Assembly: GCA_911728435.2 (NCBI GenBank)
Contig: OU452208.1
Location: 3,782,001 to 3,846,000, forward strand
Direction of reading: 5' to 3'
Source: Apoderus coryli
Taxonomy: Eukaryota; Arthropoda; Insecta; Coleoptera; Attelabidae
DNA length: 64,000 nucleotides
Shown here one piece after another: positions 45,520 through 57,215 of the stretch (its first letter is position 1; each line of letters opens with the position of its first letter). The notes beneath the pieces are model-generated. The model saw only the letters and a list, made by a program, of their open reading frames with translations, searched no databases and was not told the origin of the DNA. The position numbers and the translations under genes were made by a program.

Positions 45520-46530
45520 GTCTCCCTGACGTTGGCAATCACGATGGCGAGCTGATCCCTGTCTTCAGGCACTCTAAACAATTGTTCGACGCTATGTATG
45601 CCTGTCCATACCCGGATCTTCTTTAACCAGGAGATTTGTTTTCTTCCTACGCCCCTGCGGCTTTCTATTTTGCCCTTCATTATAAACTGTAGGATCCGGT
45701 AACGATTCCCTCTGAGAACATGGTTTTCGGCATTTAACTGTTGTTAAAAGTTCACGAACTGTATTTGCCCTGGCCAAGACTGTTTTATTTCTTCGCAAAC
45801 CCATCCATGGTATTCTTAGCATTCGTCAATATAACCACATCTCAAATGCCTCTAGACGGTTGATTGTGGCAGCTCTCAGTGTCCAGACTTCAACTCCGTA
45901 CAGCCGCACATACTAAATGTAACATTTACTCATTCTTTGTCTCAGCTTTAGTTTCTGGCTGTCACTACATAACAGTGATCTCGTCTTCTGCAACGTTGTA
46001 CAATCCTGCATCTAATTTCCTTATCCTGATCGAGTTGCTCGGTGATGTAGCATCCGAGGTATTTAAAATTGGATACTCTCTCAACGTGTGTCCATTTATC
46101 TGTAGTGACGTGTTGAGCTATGGCTGACGGCTAAAGGCCATAAACTTTGTCTTAGCAACATTTATATTCAGTCCCACTGCACTAACAAAATTTATGAGAT
46201 TTTGGAGACTCTGAAGATCATCGCATAAAATAGCCGTATCGTCAGCATAACGAACGGTATTAATCAGCTCGCCGTTGATTTTGATCCCGAATTCTTTTTC
46301 ATATAAGCCTCTTTAAAGACTTTGCCAGAATGTAGGTTGAACAACAGTGGAGATTGGACACATCCTTGTCGAACGCCTCGTTGGGTTTGACGTTCATCTG
46401 TAAATCTTCTACTGCCTTCTGTCGCCAGTACAGGTTCTTAATTATACGTAAAGATTTTCCATCAACACCAGTGTCTCTCAATATATTCAACAGTGATAGG
46501 AATATAGTCAATTTAATACTTTTAACTCAT
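45520..46530 (-). pseudogene. RTE-type LINE reverse-transcriptase fragment
   Basis: The - strand reads GKSLRIIKNLYWRQKA, then VRYADDTAILCDDLQSLQNL (motif C, both Asp kept) and GLNINVAKTKFMAFS, then NGHTLRVSNFKYLGCYITE, followed by many stops, and GVGRKQISWLKKIRVWTG and FRVPEDRDQLAIVIANV near 45540-45680. This matches the C-terminal half of RTE/BovB-like polymerases. It lies between the two host genes. Confidence 0.85.
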
Positions 46531-46539
46531 CGTATTTAG

Positions 46540-47640
46540 GCTTACCCCAACAGGGCGAGTATAGGTAAGTTTCGAAAAACAAATATTTTCATACAAAAGC
46601 ACACTATTGAAGCATCCTGTATATTAGAACAGTCGTAGAAAAAGTATAGTATGAAACTCGCTTGAAATGACTCGTATGATTTGGAGCACTCGTCTGCGGC
46701 TCATGCTGCGATCATACTCGTAGGAAATATATGTCATTTCATGTTCGTGGCACAATATACTATTTTCTCTAAAATTCGTCAGTAGTGCTGACATATTATT
46801 TTATTATGTAAAAAAAAAGAGAAACACATTTCACAATCATAACATTTTAGATTTTGATATTATTGACATACAGTCTATTATTGTGCAATAAATAAATCCA
46901 CTTGAAGTAAAGGAGCCCCATGTTTGTTGTATCAAATTAAAACTTCTGACAATATATAACTGGTAAAATATTTAATTAATAATTATTAGAAACTAATTAT
47001 ATGCGGATAATAATTAATGTTAATAGTTGAAAACCAAAATAAGTGCTTTTTCCTGCGCATATTTTTCTAACCTAACCTCAAAACAATTAATAACAGTATT
47101 TTTATTGCATATTGTTGTACATACATAAGTAAATTGTATATTATGTAAACAAAAAATTCAGAAAAATTAGCTTTTTAGCTAAATACTACAATTTTTTTTT
47201 TTAGTTTTAAGTATAATAATATTGAAAATTCCAAGTTTAATTGTATTATATAAAATTGATTTAATTTAGTTAATTTGAATAAAATAATGAATCCACTTGT
47301 TAATCTGTAGCTTTGTTGTTAACTTTTAATGTTTATGCAGTAAATTGGAAGACAGACCCCAGCAACATAATGTTAAATTGAAAATGTATATTTGTTAGAA
47401 TAAAATGAACTATCGAAAATTTAAAGCAGTCCTATTTTAATCATCCATACCGGTACAGTTTAAATAATCTACTCGCAAAATATGTTGTTTCTTATTAGTT
47501 AAGCTTATTAAGCAACTGTATTTTATCTGATTGACAATCCATACTTCTCGATCTGACTGATTGATAATAAGGTTAGCAGCACTTTATACTTTTTTTAATG
47601 GCCTCTGCCACTTAGGCAATTTAGCCTGTTTTCGGTCATT
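46540..47640. other. AT-rich intergenic DNA, no gene seen
   Basis: No coding or clear inverted-repeat structure recognised. Confidence 0.4.
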
Positions 47641-47650
47641 TTTTTTTATT

Positions 47651-47815
47651 GAGTGGCCACCCCGCTCTCCTGATATAACTCCATTACATTTTTTTGTTTG
47701 GGGTACATAACAAAATGTGTTTACGAAACTCCAGTCACAGTTTAATATACAGTTACTTCACTTGGTGTCGGAACGTTTTATCTCTCTGTCGACAAAGCAA
47801 TTCGCCGCACTTATA
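47651..47815 (+). pseudogene. DD41D mariner-type transposase remnant (copy D)
   Basis: EWPPRSPDITPLHFFVWG, a stop, QNVFTKLQSQFN: the third-Asp block of the family with Asp replaced by His (PLHFF instead of PLDFF). Nothing of the other domains is left. Confidence 0.75.
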
Positions 47816-47819
47816 ATTG

Positions 47820-48375
47820 TAGTATAGTATATATAGATATAGTATAACATAGTAGCGGGCCAGAATGTGGCTGGGATTGCGACGAGTCGATGCCGTTTTT
47901 AGCGTCTATGACCCTTCTTATCTATAGTTATTATTCTATGCACCAGTGGGATCGCTTGAAGATCAGCGAATTTTTTTATCAAAATAAAACAAGACTACCT
48001 TTTTTAAGGAAATTGGAATTTTTGTAAAGTATTAATATGAAGTCAAAAAGTGAAATATTCCAGCGACAAAAAAATTGGGACTTTATTTCCCCCGCTCCTC
48101 TAGTTTGATACGCTCATGACTATAATTTTGGAAATCCTTTTGGTTTGACTTATTAAGAATTAAAAATCAAATACATGTGGAAAATTTCATTGATGTACCT
48201 ATCTAAAAACGTTTCGTTAATATTCACAAAAAAACCATCATCAGGGGCTAATTTTGAACGCCCTTTATCTCGGTTACAATTTATGATTACAAAATATAAA
48301 TCGTTGATAACATTATATTTAGAGCGCATAATTCCACAATCTTAGTTATATGTTGTAATTTATAGCTATATACTC
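47820..48375. other. Intergenic DNA, no gene seen
   Basis: AT-rich sequence without recognisable genes or clear repeats. Confidence 0.35.
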
Positions 48376-48379
48376 GTAC

Positions 48380-49173
48380 TTACAAATTAGATGGGCCACT
48401 CGAGGGGCCAGCAACTGCTTCCTCAGCAACTAGCATTTCAAAAGTTTCTGGATCACAGATCCCTGCTTCATGAACATCTGAAGTTCTAAAAAACATCTGA
48501 AGTTCTAAAAAATAAAAAGCTTAGTATTTCAGTGAGTGGTATCATTCTAATTTAGTAGCTATATTTACAAACTATAGTTTGTAAATATCTTATCTATAGA
48601 TAAGCCAGGAAGTTAGTTTTAATAAGATCGCATTGCTACAGTTTGTGGATCACATAGTTCCTTGCTTGATCAACATCTGATGCTCTAAATATTCAATATC
48701 TACTTACCTACTAGGTTTGCTTGGAGAGGATTCAGCTACAGTTGAATCTGAGCTGAAAATAAATATAAATACAATAGTAAATACCCCAGATCTAGAATCT
48801 AGATGTGTGGTAAATACACCATATGTTTATTACAATATTATGGAACATTATACCTTTATATAGACACATTTTATTAAGCATATATATAATTACCTGTACG
48901 ACAGAGGCTCATTAAAAGTGAATGATAATTGAGGTTCAGCGTCTGGTCGAATTTGCTTTCGACCAGTAATCTCAGTTATCTAGCATCTCTATAACATCAC
49001 AAAAATCAACAATTACATTAGGTATTTATTTACAACAATTTATTTTTAATTTGTAGAGCAAGCAAACTACACCACTGATAAACAACAACAAGTCGTAACC
49101 TTACTTACCTCCGAAATATCAAATTTGGGTTGGAATTTTCATTATTTTTACAAACTATACACTGACGCACCAT
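48380..49173 (-). CDS. Possible THAP-like gene or remnant, four candidate exons
   Basis: On the - strand: exon 49173-49109, MVRQCIVCKNNENSNPNLIF, with donor gtaagt, has a C-x2-C near the N-terminus as in THAP zinc fingers. A segment near 48980-48898 reads ITGRKQIRPDAEPQLSFTFN then EPLSY with donor gtaatt. About 48752-48707 reads SDSTVAESSPSKPS with donor gtaagt. About 48510-48400 reads TSDVHEAGICDPETFEMLVA then EEAVAGPSSGPSNL. The join of the first two exons is not in frame, so an exon (the rest of the THAP finger) is missing or unrecognised. A decayed duplicate of the last exon lies at 48630-48690. Function unknown; it could be a transposon-derived gene. Confidence 0.4.
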
Positions 49174-49760
49174 TGTTAATTGTTTTTTTCTAGTTTTTGC
49201 ACAAAAAACCCTCAAAATTTCTCAAAATCACCAACGAAAAGCAAAGAAAAACAAGCGCAAAGGATATTTGGCAACAGAGCTCAAACTACCGGCTGATTAC
49301 AAGAATGAATGAAATCGTAAATTCTTCGCGTACTATTCAGTTGCTCTGCTTTACAGAGTTGCCACGTGTATTTCATAAATAAATTATGATTTGGTGAAAT
49401 ATGTCTTGAATATGTTAAAATTCATAAAAAAGTAACTAATACATATCTTGGGTATAGCGTTTTATCATACACAAAAATTAGTACCATCACCTAAGTTATA
49501 TTTTGCTTTAAAACGGTAAAAAATGCCGTATCAAAATAGTGTATTTTCAAACATTGCGGGAATCTCAGCGGAAGTTTGGCATTATCGATATCTGCAAATA
49601 ATGATGTTTGATCGCTTGGAAATGTAAACAGTTTTATCTCCCCCTTTTCTAGATCTGTGGTCTACCCTGTTATAATACCGTTTGTACCCCCGCCACAGAT
49701 TTAGTCTATTAAGTCTGTGCCCCCGCATCATCCGTGTATCAGCCTATACTGGTATAGCCG

Positions 49761-50869
49761 CAGTGTTGTTGCTGGCAAAAATTTTTTAGTAATAGAAAAT
49801 GGTGTCTAATTGTAATAAACGTAATAGATTTATGTTTAAAAAGTAATAGAAATGTAACAAATAGAAATACATTATAGGTTTGTTTTCACAAGCGTCAGAA
49901 TCAGTCACGATTCTGCGCAAACCGCACGTCAACAACGTTATGCTCAGAATCCAGACTATTTCTGACCCTTGTGGGAACAATCCTCATAACAATCTTATAT
50001 TAATAATATCCAGAGATAGTTCATATCTCTGATAATATCGTAAACCCGTCATGGATATTTCCCTAGAAAAGAAATATGACAACAAAAGGAAAACAAGAGA
50101 CAAGCCAAACATTTAGATCACAGTTCTAACCGTATTAAACTGTGTTTAGATGTAGGATCTAGGGCGCATGACATAAATACAAACGACGATGTTTTATTTT
50201 ATTGGTGTCGAGATTTTTTTTAAAACTGTCGATAATGACAAGATTTTTTATGCAGCTCTCTGTTTTCTGATCACAAACCTAAAAAATAAAGCGACAGTTT
50301 TTTTTGGTCTCTTGCGCTTCTCTATTAGCTATGCGCGTCAAAGATTAAAGCACTACAGAGCATATTTTTTTAGGCTGTGGCTCTAATGTTAACTGTAAAT
50401 TATATTAATAAGTATATGTTACTTACTTATCCATAATTAAATACAATATGTTAATGAATAAACGCAATAAATATAATATCACTAAAACACGTAATTCCAA
50501 TTTACTCGCCATGGGTAATTCCCCGAATATAGGTGTAATGTGTAATGTAAAGATTATAAAATTAACTAGATGCGACCACTGCAATATGTTCCTGCCGATC
50601 ATATTATATAGGAAGCCATGTTGAAGCTAACTGATTTGGAATATCTAATATTTTAGAAAGATATGATATTTAGTAGGAAACTGTATAAAGTTTATGATTT
50701 TGACAAGTAATTTTTTTTCAAATTTTAAAGTAATTTTAAAGTAATAAAAAAGTAATAGAATCCATAAAAAGTAATAGATTCTATCAAATTAGACAAATGT
50801 CGTAATAAAGTAATAGACGATAGAAAAAGTAATAGATTTGTTACAATTGTAATAGCAATAACAACACTG
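49761..50869. mobile_element. hAT-type MITE, 8-bp TSD TATAGCCG
   Basis: The ends are CAGTGTTGTTGCTGG and, inverted, CAGTGTTGTTATTGC. Perfect 8-bp duplication at 49753-49760 and 50870-50877. Subterminal copies of AGTAATAGA crowd both ends (three at the left, about six at the right), as expected for hAT transposase binding sites. No transposase inside. Confidence 0.88.
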
Positions 50870-50877
50870 TATAGCCG

Positions 50878-51583
50878 TCGTGTGTGTGCACGGCGCGCTG
50901 CAAGCGACCACAGAGGTAGGAGAACCGACTAGTGGGGACCGCTCTGGCGTCTATAAATATGAGCCACATAAACAGGCAGTCAGTCGGCGGACGGCAGCAA
51001 GCTTCAGGAGCAGCAGTGGTGCAGTAGTACAGGAAGGGTGGTGTAATGGAGACCAGGTCAGTGTATAACTGCAACAGCAGCAGCAATCGTGGTGGTGAAC
51101 CAGGAAACTAAGTGTGAATAGAATATATGGGGACCGTACCTACCGACGGTGTCCACGTTTCCCTTCTCGGGGCTATGTCAGGCATCTCAATTACTGTACG
51201 GGGTTGTCCTGCTCGGTCGGTTTGGACCTTTCTCTGTGGGTTGCTGGTGTCTGTCAACGCTACGGCGAGATTCACAAGGGACCTACCGGCCGTATCCACC
51301 TTCCCTTGAACCGCAGACCGGTGGTACTCTCCGAGGTGACCCGTTGATGTTTCAATAAAACCGTAACCTCGCCACGTATATATTTATTGTTAATTAGAGA
51401 TTTATTACATTTAAGTTTAACTGTGATTTATATATTTATGTTTGTTGTAAATAAGTTATTAAATTTTGTAAACTGTGTTAGATACCAGGACTAAGCCGTT
51501 TAGGCCCTCTTTCAGTCGGATTAAAGACCCGACCCCTGGAATTACTATCTCCACTTTAGTTACCCGGTGTCCGTGTAGCAAAA
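50878..51583 (+). mobile_element. Possible LTR of a retrotransposon (left part interrupted by hAT MITE)
   Basis: A GC-rich block with TATAAATA at 50952-50959, an initiator-like CAGTCAGTCG downstream, AATAAA at 51354, then an AT-rich and a GC-richer segment. TGGCGCCCAA at 51584-51593 could be a tRNA-Lys primer-binding site. No gag/pol follows. The left edge may be near 49666 (TGTTATAATACC), on the other side of the hAT insertion. A host promoter and 5' UTR is the alternative. Confidence 0.35.
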
Positions 51584-51828
51584 TGGCGCCCAAGGAACAA
51601 ACCGCCGTGGAAGCAGTTAAACGCCAGTCAGTAACGAACGACCCGTAAGCAAACGTTACAGCGCTAATGGCATAGGATACGCAGAATGCATAAATATTAC
51701 ATACCCAGGCTGCGACATTAATTGGAAAAAATCGGTTGTGTCGCCCCAAAACTTTCCCGACCAGATATAATATACCTGTTATTTTTATTTCGAATAACAA
51801 GATTTCAATGATTTCTGTTTTATTTTAC

Positions 51829-51869
51829 TTCATCTCATCTATTGCCAACTTTAGTTCTTTAGCTGCACC
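51829..51869 (-). pseudogene. BEL/Pao integrase, downstream piece
   Basis: The - strand reads GAAKELKLAIDEMK and then stops. It is the continuation of the integrase interrupted at 54742 (which ends FVGAAKD), separated from it by the 51870-54741 insertion. Confidence 0.75.
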
Positions 51870-54741
51870 AAAGATTAATCTACACAATAGATAGTCAGCG
51901 TATATGGGAAATAAAACAAAAATTGAAACTGTCTCGACACGAGCTACATCTATTAGAAAAACATGCAACCATGGAAATTGTAGATGGCGTTATATGTATT
52001 GTGTTGAAATAAAATAATCATATGGGCAATGTTAGACAAGGACGAGTATACTTTCCCCTACGAGGTGGGAGTTTGTTTTTATATTATAGGTATCATATAT
52101 GTACTACTGTGCAGCAGTGTTTTTTGTTTAAAATTATATGGTATACGTATACCTATCTACGCAAAGATTAATGTGTATGGACGAAAATAAAAGAAATTAC
52201 TATAATAGTATAAATATACAGGGCTGGTTTATTAAATGTTTTAGACAATAATTTTAAATGACTAAAATAATATTATTTTAGTCATTTAATTTTAAATTTC
52301 GGATATAAGGATGCATCAAAAAGTTATATTTAAATTAACGAAATTTGGCGTTATAGATAGGACTTCCGGTTATTACCTGATTCAGTTTTAAGGATCAAAC
52401 TCAAACAGCAGATTCAACTTGTCGTTAACATTATGAAAAAATAAATCTCAGAGGCGGGTAAATTAAAGGGGCATACAGGCGTGAAATGCTACCCTAACTT
52501 TTTTATGCACATTTTTTGCGTGTGTTTCAATTCGGAGATGTAAAATCTAACAAATTATATACGTAATAAATGTATCCTTCTGTGATATTGATAGAAATTC
52601 ATCGTTATCGCGTAATATCGATTTTAAGAAATGTTAATATTAAAAAGGCTGTGCTTTTTACAAGTTGCTGAAGTAAATAAGGTTTGAAATTTCCAGCATG
52701 ACAATAATTATTTAAAAAAATACGGTTTCGAAATGCAGGATGTAAAAAATTAGAATTTTTAATCTGTTTTTAATGAAAATTTAAATCTATTGAGAAATAT
52801 GGTTCAGGGTTTTTGTGAAATGTATTTTACTCCAAAGATTTTACTCATCGATTATAACCGAATTAATTTACTCAAAAATATCTATACTAGTAAAATAACA
52901 CAATTATCACAATTAGCTTCAAATTCTGCAACGCCGAATTGAAAAAAAACTTACAGTCTCCCTAATATTGGTTTTTGTGCAATGATCATAAAACTTTAAA
53001 AAACTAACGATTTATGTAGATTGTATTGTTAACACGTTTCGTAAAAAGCTTTAAAAACCCACCAACAGGGTGTTAAAAGTATCACGACAATAACTTTTTT
53101 CATGTTTTAACAAGTACAATCGTCTGCTTCAGATTGATCCTTAAAAACTGAATAACAGTTTCTCTATATAAAAAAATAAAACTCGTAAATATCATCCCCA
53201 AACATTTAATTTGATTACAATTACATAACACCATATTTGAAAGTAAATAAAAAAAAAAACAGCATTACCTAGTTTGACAGATTTGCAAATTGCAAATCAA
53301 AGTATCTATGTATACAGGGTGTTGCATAAGTACTTGTACAAACTTTAAAGGGTGATTCTTTGACTAATTTTAAGATACAAATTTCATATGTACATGGGTC
53401 CGCTACGGCTTGGTTTTCGAGATACAGGTAGTTCAAAAAGAATATTATATTTAGGATTATATGCTTGTTCAATAGCATCGCAATTTGGTGCAATTCGGGA
53501 TACAGGTGTATTGATGACACCAGAGCTGTCAAAAGAACTAATAAAAAATACGAAAAATAACAAAATACAAATATAATTCAAAAGACAACAATGCACATAA
53601 TAGTCGGTACCAAGCCAAATAGGTAGTAGGTAAATATAGATTTATTTTGTTTCGGGCTTGGGCTTGGCACCGACTTATTGTAATCAAAACTACCCACCAA
53701 ACGGATACATTTAATTTTACGCAGATGTTCAAAATGTTAACTTTCTTTCATTAATAGAGACCTGTGAAGTGAGCTTACCTCTTACGCCCACGTATTAAGT
53801 ACTAAGTTTCAGTTATCAGTTATAATTTTTTATTTTCCAAGAAAGCGAAACGAGATATTTAAAACGGCATTGCGCCGCCCTCATGTATACCTCCGGGGGC
53901 GGCATCGAAAATCGCTACACGTCACAAACTTGTAAATGCTTAGAACTACCCCTATATCAAATTTCTATTTTCTATCTTTTTTGTTTCATACCCAAAGCCC
54001 TATTCCTACCGAACTTATTATTTACCCGAAGAAACATTAAAAAGAAGTAAAATTTAAGTACCTAAACCGATAAAGTCGAACTTATACCTGATGAAGAGAC
54101 AGACTATTATAATAGGTATACCTAATATAATATAGGTAGCACTGATAATTTTTTTATTATAGGTATTATAAGATCTACAACAATCTTGTTACATCTTTGC
54201 CACATTGTCTACGTGAAATATTTAGTCAAAAGTATGTTTCTATCTAAAAGCTTTTCATTTAACGATTGTTCGCCACTGATCATGGGACTGGTCTAGTCTT
54301 GAAACATGTATGACATGGATTAAATATTATTATATTAAATTTAATTCATAGAGATTAGGCTTTTATTTCAATACTGTACTTGTAATAAATCACCCTGTGT
54401 GTTTCTTTTACCGACGAATTGGCAACAGCACGACACACACCACATTCGCTTGTTTTTTTTTCTACCCTCCCTGCGTATCCCCTCCAGATTAATACAGAAT
54501 TTCATCAATTTCTCTCTCTGACAATACAGCATTGCCGGTGCATATCTGTTGCAAATGATCTAAATAATTGTTATACGTTGCGTTTTGTTTTTGATATTAA
54601 TAAACTACAAAACGGTTTCTGGCTGTGACAATACTGCTCTATGCTTTACACGCTAGTCTACGCCACGTAGTGGCAGGCATACTTAGAGATGTTCTGATTT
54701 TAATGCATTGGGCTGACTATCTATTGTGTAGATTAATCTTT
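51870..54741. mobile_element. 2.9-kb element with 30-bp TIR inserted in a BEL/Pao integrase
   Basis: The ends are inverted and identical over about 30 bp, starting AAAGATTAATCTACACAATA. They are flanked by AGCTGCACC (51861-51869) and GGCTGCACC (54742-54750), a 9-bp duplication with one mismatch, and the host reading frame resumes across it. The interior has no transposase. It contains a 36-bp palindrome (52254), a MITE end at 53315 (TATACAGGGTGTTGCATAAG) and AT-rich DNA. A 9-bp duplication suggests a Mutator-like element; the family is unproven. Confidence 0.7.
52254..52289. repeat. Perfect 36-bp palindrome
   Basis: TTAAATGACTAAAATAAT followed at once by its exact reverse complement, with no loop. 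Confidence 0.95.
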
Positions 54742-56030
54742 GGCTGCACCTACAAAGTTGGTCCCGTTGTCACAGAAAATTCTTCTCGGTTTACCTCGTC
54801 TAGATGACATTCTTTCGATCGCCATGATTTCTGAATTGGTATTAAGACTGTGTGCTATCTCGAGATGAATTGCACGCACTGATAAACATGTAAACAGAAC
54901 ACCCCATCGTTTTTCTTTTCTTCGTCCTATTGCAACATTTATAGGTCCAAAGTAATCCATTCCTACGTCAACAAATGGCTTGTGCTGGCTCTGCAGTCTA
55001 CATTCGGGAAGTAGTCCCATCAGTGGTGCTGTCGGCTTCACTTTCTCATTTTTGCATCTTTGACACCGTAAGAATGTACTCTTGACAGCTGCTCGACCTT
55101 TAAGTATCCAAAACTTCTGTCTGATCTCGTTCAAAATTAGTTCCACACCTTGGTGATTATACTTTTCATGATAAAATTGCAAGAGAAGTTTCGTAAATTC
55201 ATGTTTCGGGTCTAAAATTGCAGGAGATTTCGCACTTTCTACCATGCATGTTGCTAGCTTTGTTCTTCCGCTTAGTACAATTATTCCTTCTTGAAGTTCA
55301 CGTGATAAGGCAATTAACTTTGATTTTTTGGTTATGAATTCTCCAGCTTTTAAACATTGTAGCTCTTTGCCGAAACTTTCTCGCTGAGACTGCTTAATCC
55401 AGACATCTTCAGCTTCCTGGACTTCTTGTAGAGATAAATATTTCGACGTTTCATAATTATCTTTCTTCAATTTTTTAATAAACCTTAGACACCATGCTGT
55501 GCTTCTAAGTAATTTCATATATTTCGAAAATCTTCTAATTTCAGGTAAAATATCTTTAAATTCTACGACTATACATACTCTTTCTAATTTTTGACTTGCT
55601 TTCATTTCGTCTATTTCGTATTGATTAAAATCCTCTCGTTCTTCTTTTGTTCAAAATTCTTTTTCTAATTTTAAAAACTTAGGTCCAGAAAACCATTCCT
55701 CTGAAATGATGTCGCGTTTGTCAATTTCTTTTATGTTCCATCTCGTAGCTTCGTCAGCAACATTTAATTTTGTCGGTACCCACTGCCAAGCTTCAGTTCT
55801 GGTTTTATCTTGAATTTCTCCTATACAGTGTGAAACAAACTGTTTATAATTCTTACCATCACTTTTTATCCAGTTAAGCACACACTTGGAATCCGACCAA
55901 AATAAAATTCTGTGAATTGGAATTTCTAGCTCACGTCTACGCTCGCAATTACCGCTGCTTGTAACTCTAATCTCGGAATCGATAACGGTTTCAAAGGAGC
56001 CACTTTCGTTTTGGCGCTAATTATATTTAC
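54742..56030 (-). pseudogene. BEL/Pao retrotransposon: RNase H end and integrase
   Basis: On the - strand, 55920-55651 contains ILFWSDSKCVLNWIKSD-like sequence and the segment TEAWQWVPTKLNVADEATRW (RNase H/connection). 55605-54742 contains the integrase: the HxxxxH zinc part FYHEKYNHQGVELILNEIRQ with CQRCKNEKVKP, VDVGMDYFGPINVAIGRRKE (first catalytic Asp), LFTCLSVRAIHLEIAHSL and FCDNGTNFVGAAKD (second Asp). The catalytic Glu region is lost at the insertion. Stops and a frameshift separate the two parts. LTRs not identified. Confidence 0.85.
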
Positions 56031-56171
56031 ATCTATAATACCTAATCAAATCAATATATGACCTACGTAACGATACAGGATTCTAATTATTATTATAATT
56101 GTATTATTTTTATTATTACCAATGAACTAACGTAACAAACAAATTAGTTCAAAAATTATAAAAAAGATATT

Positions 56172-56245
56172 GGCAGAGCTGGGATTCGAACCCAGAACCT
56201 TCCACGTGCGAAGCGAACGGTCTATCAATGACGCCACAAGACCCT
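56172..56245 (-). other. tRNA-like sequence (SINE head or tRNA pseudogene)
   Basis: On the - strand: TGGCGTCATTGAT-like A box, anticodon-arm-like CGCTTCGCAC, and a T arm CTGGGTTCGAATCCCAG with a perfect B box, ending TCTGCCA and followed by a T run. The acceptor stem does not pair (GGTCTTG against TCTGCCA), so it is not a normal tRNA gene. It resembles a tRNA-Ala-derived SINE head. Confidence 0.5.
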
Positions 56246-56289
56246 CTTTGAAAATTTTCTCGAGAATTATGGAGGCAAATATCAAAAGT

Positions 56290-56610
56290 GACCTATCGCT
56301 GTAAAACAGATAAAACATGCTTTAAAATGACTCGACCCCTACCATTATTTGAAAATTTAGCGGTTGACCTATCACAGGGCTTAAGCGATTTCAACCAAAC
56401 ACTAATGGGTTGATCCTAGGACTCCCCCAAACTCATATACCAAAATTCAGCTCAATTGGTTAAAGCCTTTGGGCGCTATCGTAGAAGAATACATACAGAC
56501 AGGCTTCCATCTGTAAATGGTCTTAATCGTCTGATGGAACTTCAAAATGGTTATCTCATTTTTTTTAGCGTGTTCACAATACATTCCCTGTTCGGGAAAG
56601 TAAAAAATAG
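56290..56610 (-). repeat. Dispersed repeat, copy 2 (inverse of 13925-14300)
   Basis: It carries the same blocks as copy 1 in opposite direction, ending in ACATTCCCTGTTCGGGAAAG. On its - strand it runs directly into the tRNA-like sequence. Confidence 0.65.
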
Positions 56611-56639
56611 ATATATGTGCTCGTGGAAATTCGCATAGC

Positions 56640-56735
56640 AGATGTGTATCGGGAGTAGCCTAGCAGGTAGGGTGTGCGATTTGTAATGGGAAGTTTGTAC
56701 GATCCCTGCTCTGGCAATTTTTTTTTTATTTATAA
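56640..56735 (+). other. Second tRNA-like/SINE fragment with poly-T
   Basis: AGTAGCCTAGCAGGTAGGG (A-box-like) and GTACGATCCCTGCTCTGGCA (decayed B box and acceptor end) followed by a 10-T run. It faces the first tRNA-like sequence in opposite orientation. Confidence 0.4.
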
Positions 56736-57049
56736 TTTTTGAAGTAGTTAGGGTTAGTTTAGGCTGTATAAGTTTAGAATAAAGTAGGTAGTTTTTCACC
56801 GCACAGCGATTTTCAGAGAGCAAAACTACATAAATTATAAAATTGTTTTAATAAAAGTATTTCAATAAATATCCAAAAAAAAACAACATAATACATTTAG
56901 TATCAAACTTGTACATAAAAACAAATAATATTTTTAGGAAGAATTATCACATAACAATGTCATTTTTTCATTTAATTTTTACAAATTTAAATTTGTAATA
57001 AAAAATAAAATCACTTACTAAATATTGTTTATATAGAATACGGTATTTC

Positions 57050-57215
57050 TTATTGAACGAAAATCTTTTCGCAATTGTTTATCATCAGTTCCAAAAGCAG
57101 TATGTCACTACGTACGTCCGGTATTAAATTTGGAGGATGATGACTCAATGTTGGTGCAAATACTGTGGCTAAATTCGAGGAATTCATTTTATTTATCGGT
57201 GCATGGATGGCTACC
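57050..57215 (-). CDS. RhoGAP terminal exon
   Basis: Acceptor ttttcttacag on the - strand ends at 57216. The first base completes the Lys of HLHK from the previous exon. It encodes VAIHAPINKMNSSNLATVFA, PTLSHHPPNLIPDV and ends NNCEKIFVQ with TAA at 57052-57050. NLATVFAPTL is the RhoGAP motif with the conserved Asn and Pro. Confidence 0.9.

Noticed and set aside
51114..51347. Several overlapping frames in the GC-rich LTR-like block
   Set aside because: Overlapping frames on both strands are expected from high GC; none shows a domain.
50878..56030. The LTR-like block and the BEL/Pao pol remnant as one element
   Set aside because: They point in opposite directions, and the BEL reading stops at 51829 without reaching the block.
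56172..56245. A functional tRNA gene
   Set aside because: The T arm and B box are good, but the acceptor stem does not pair, so it is treated as tRNA-like or SINE.
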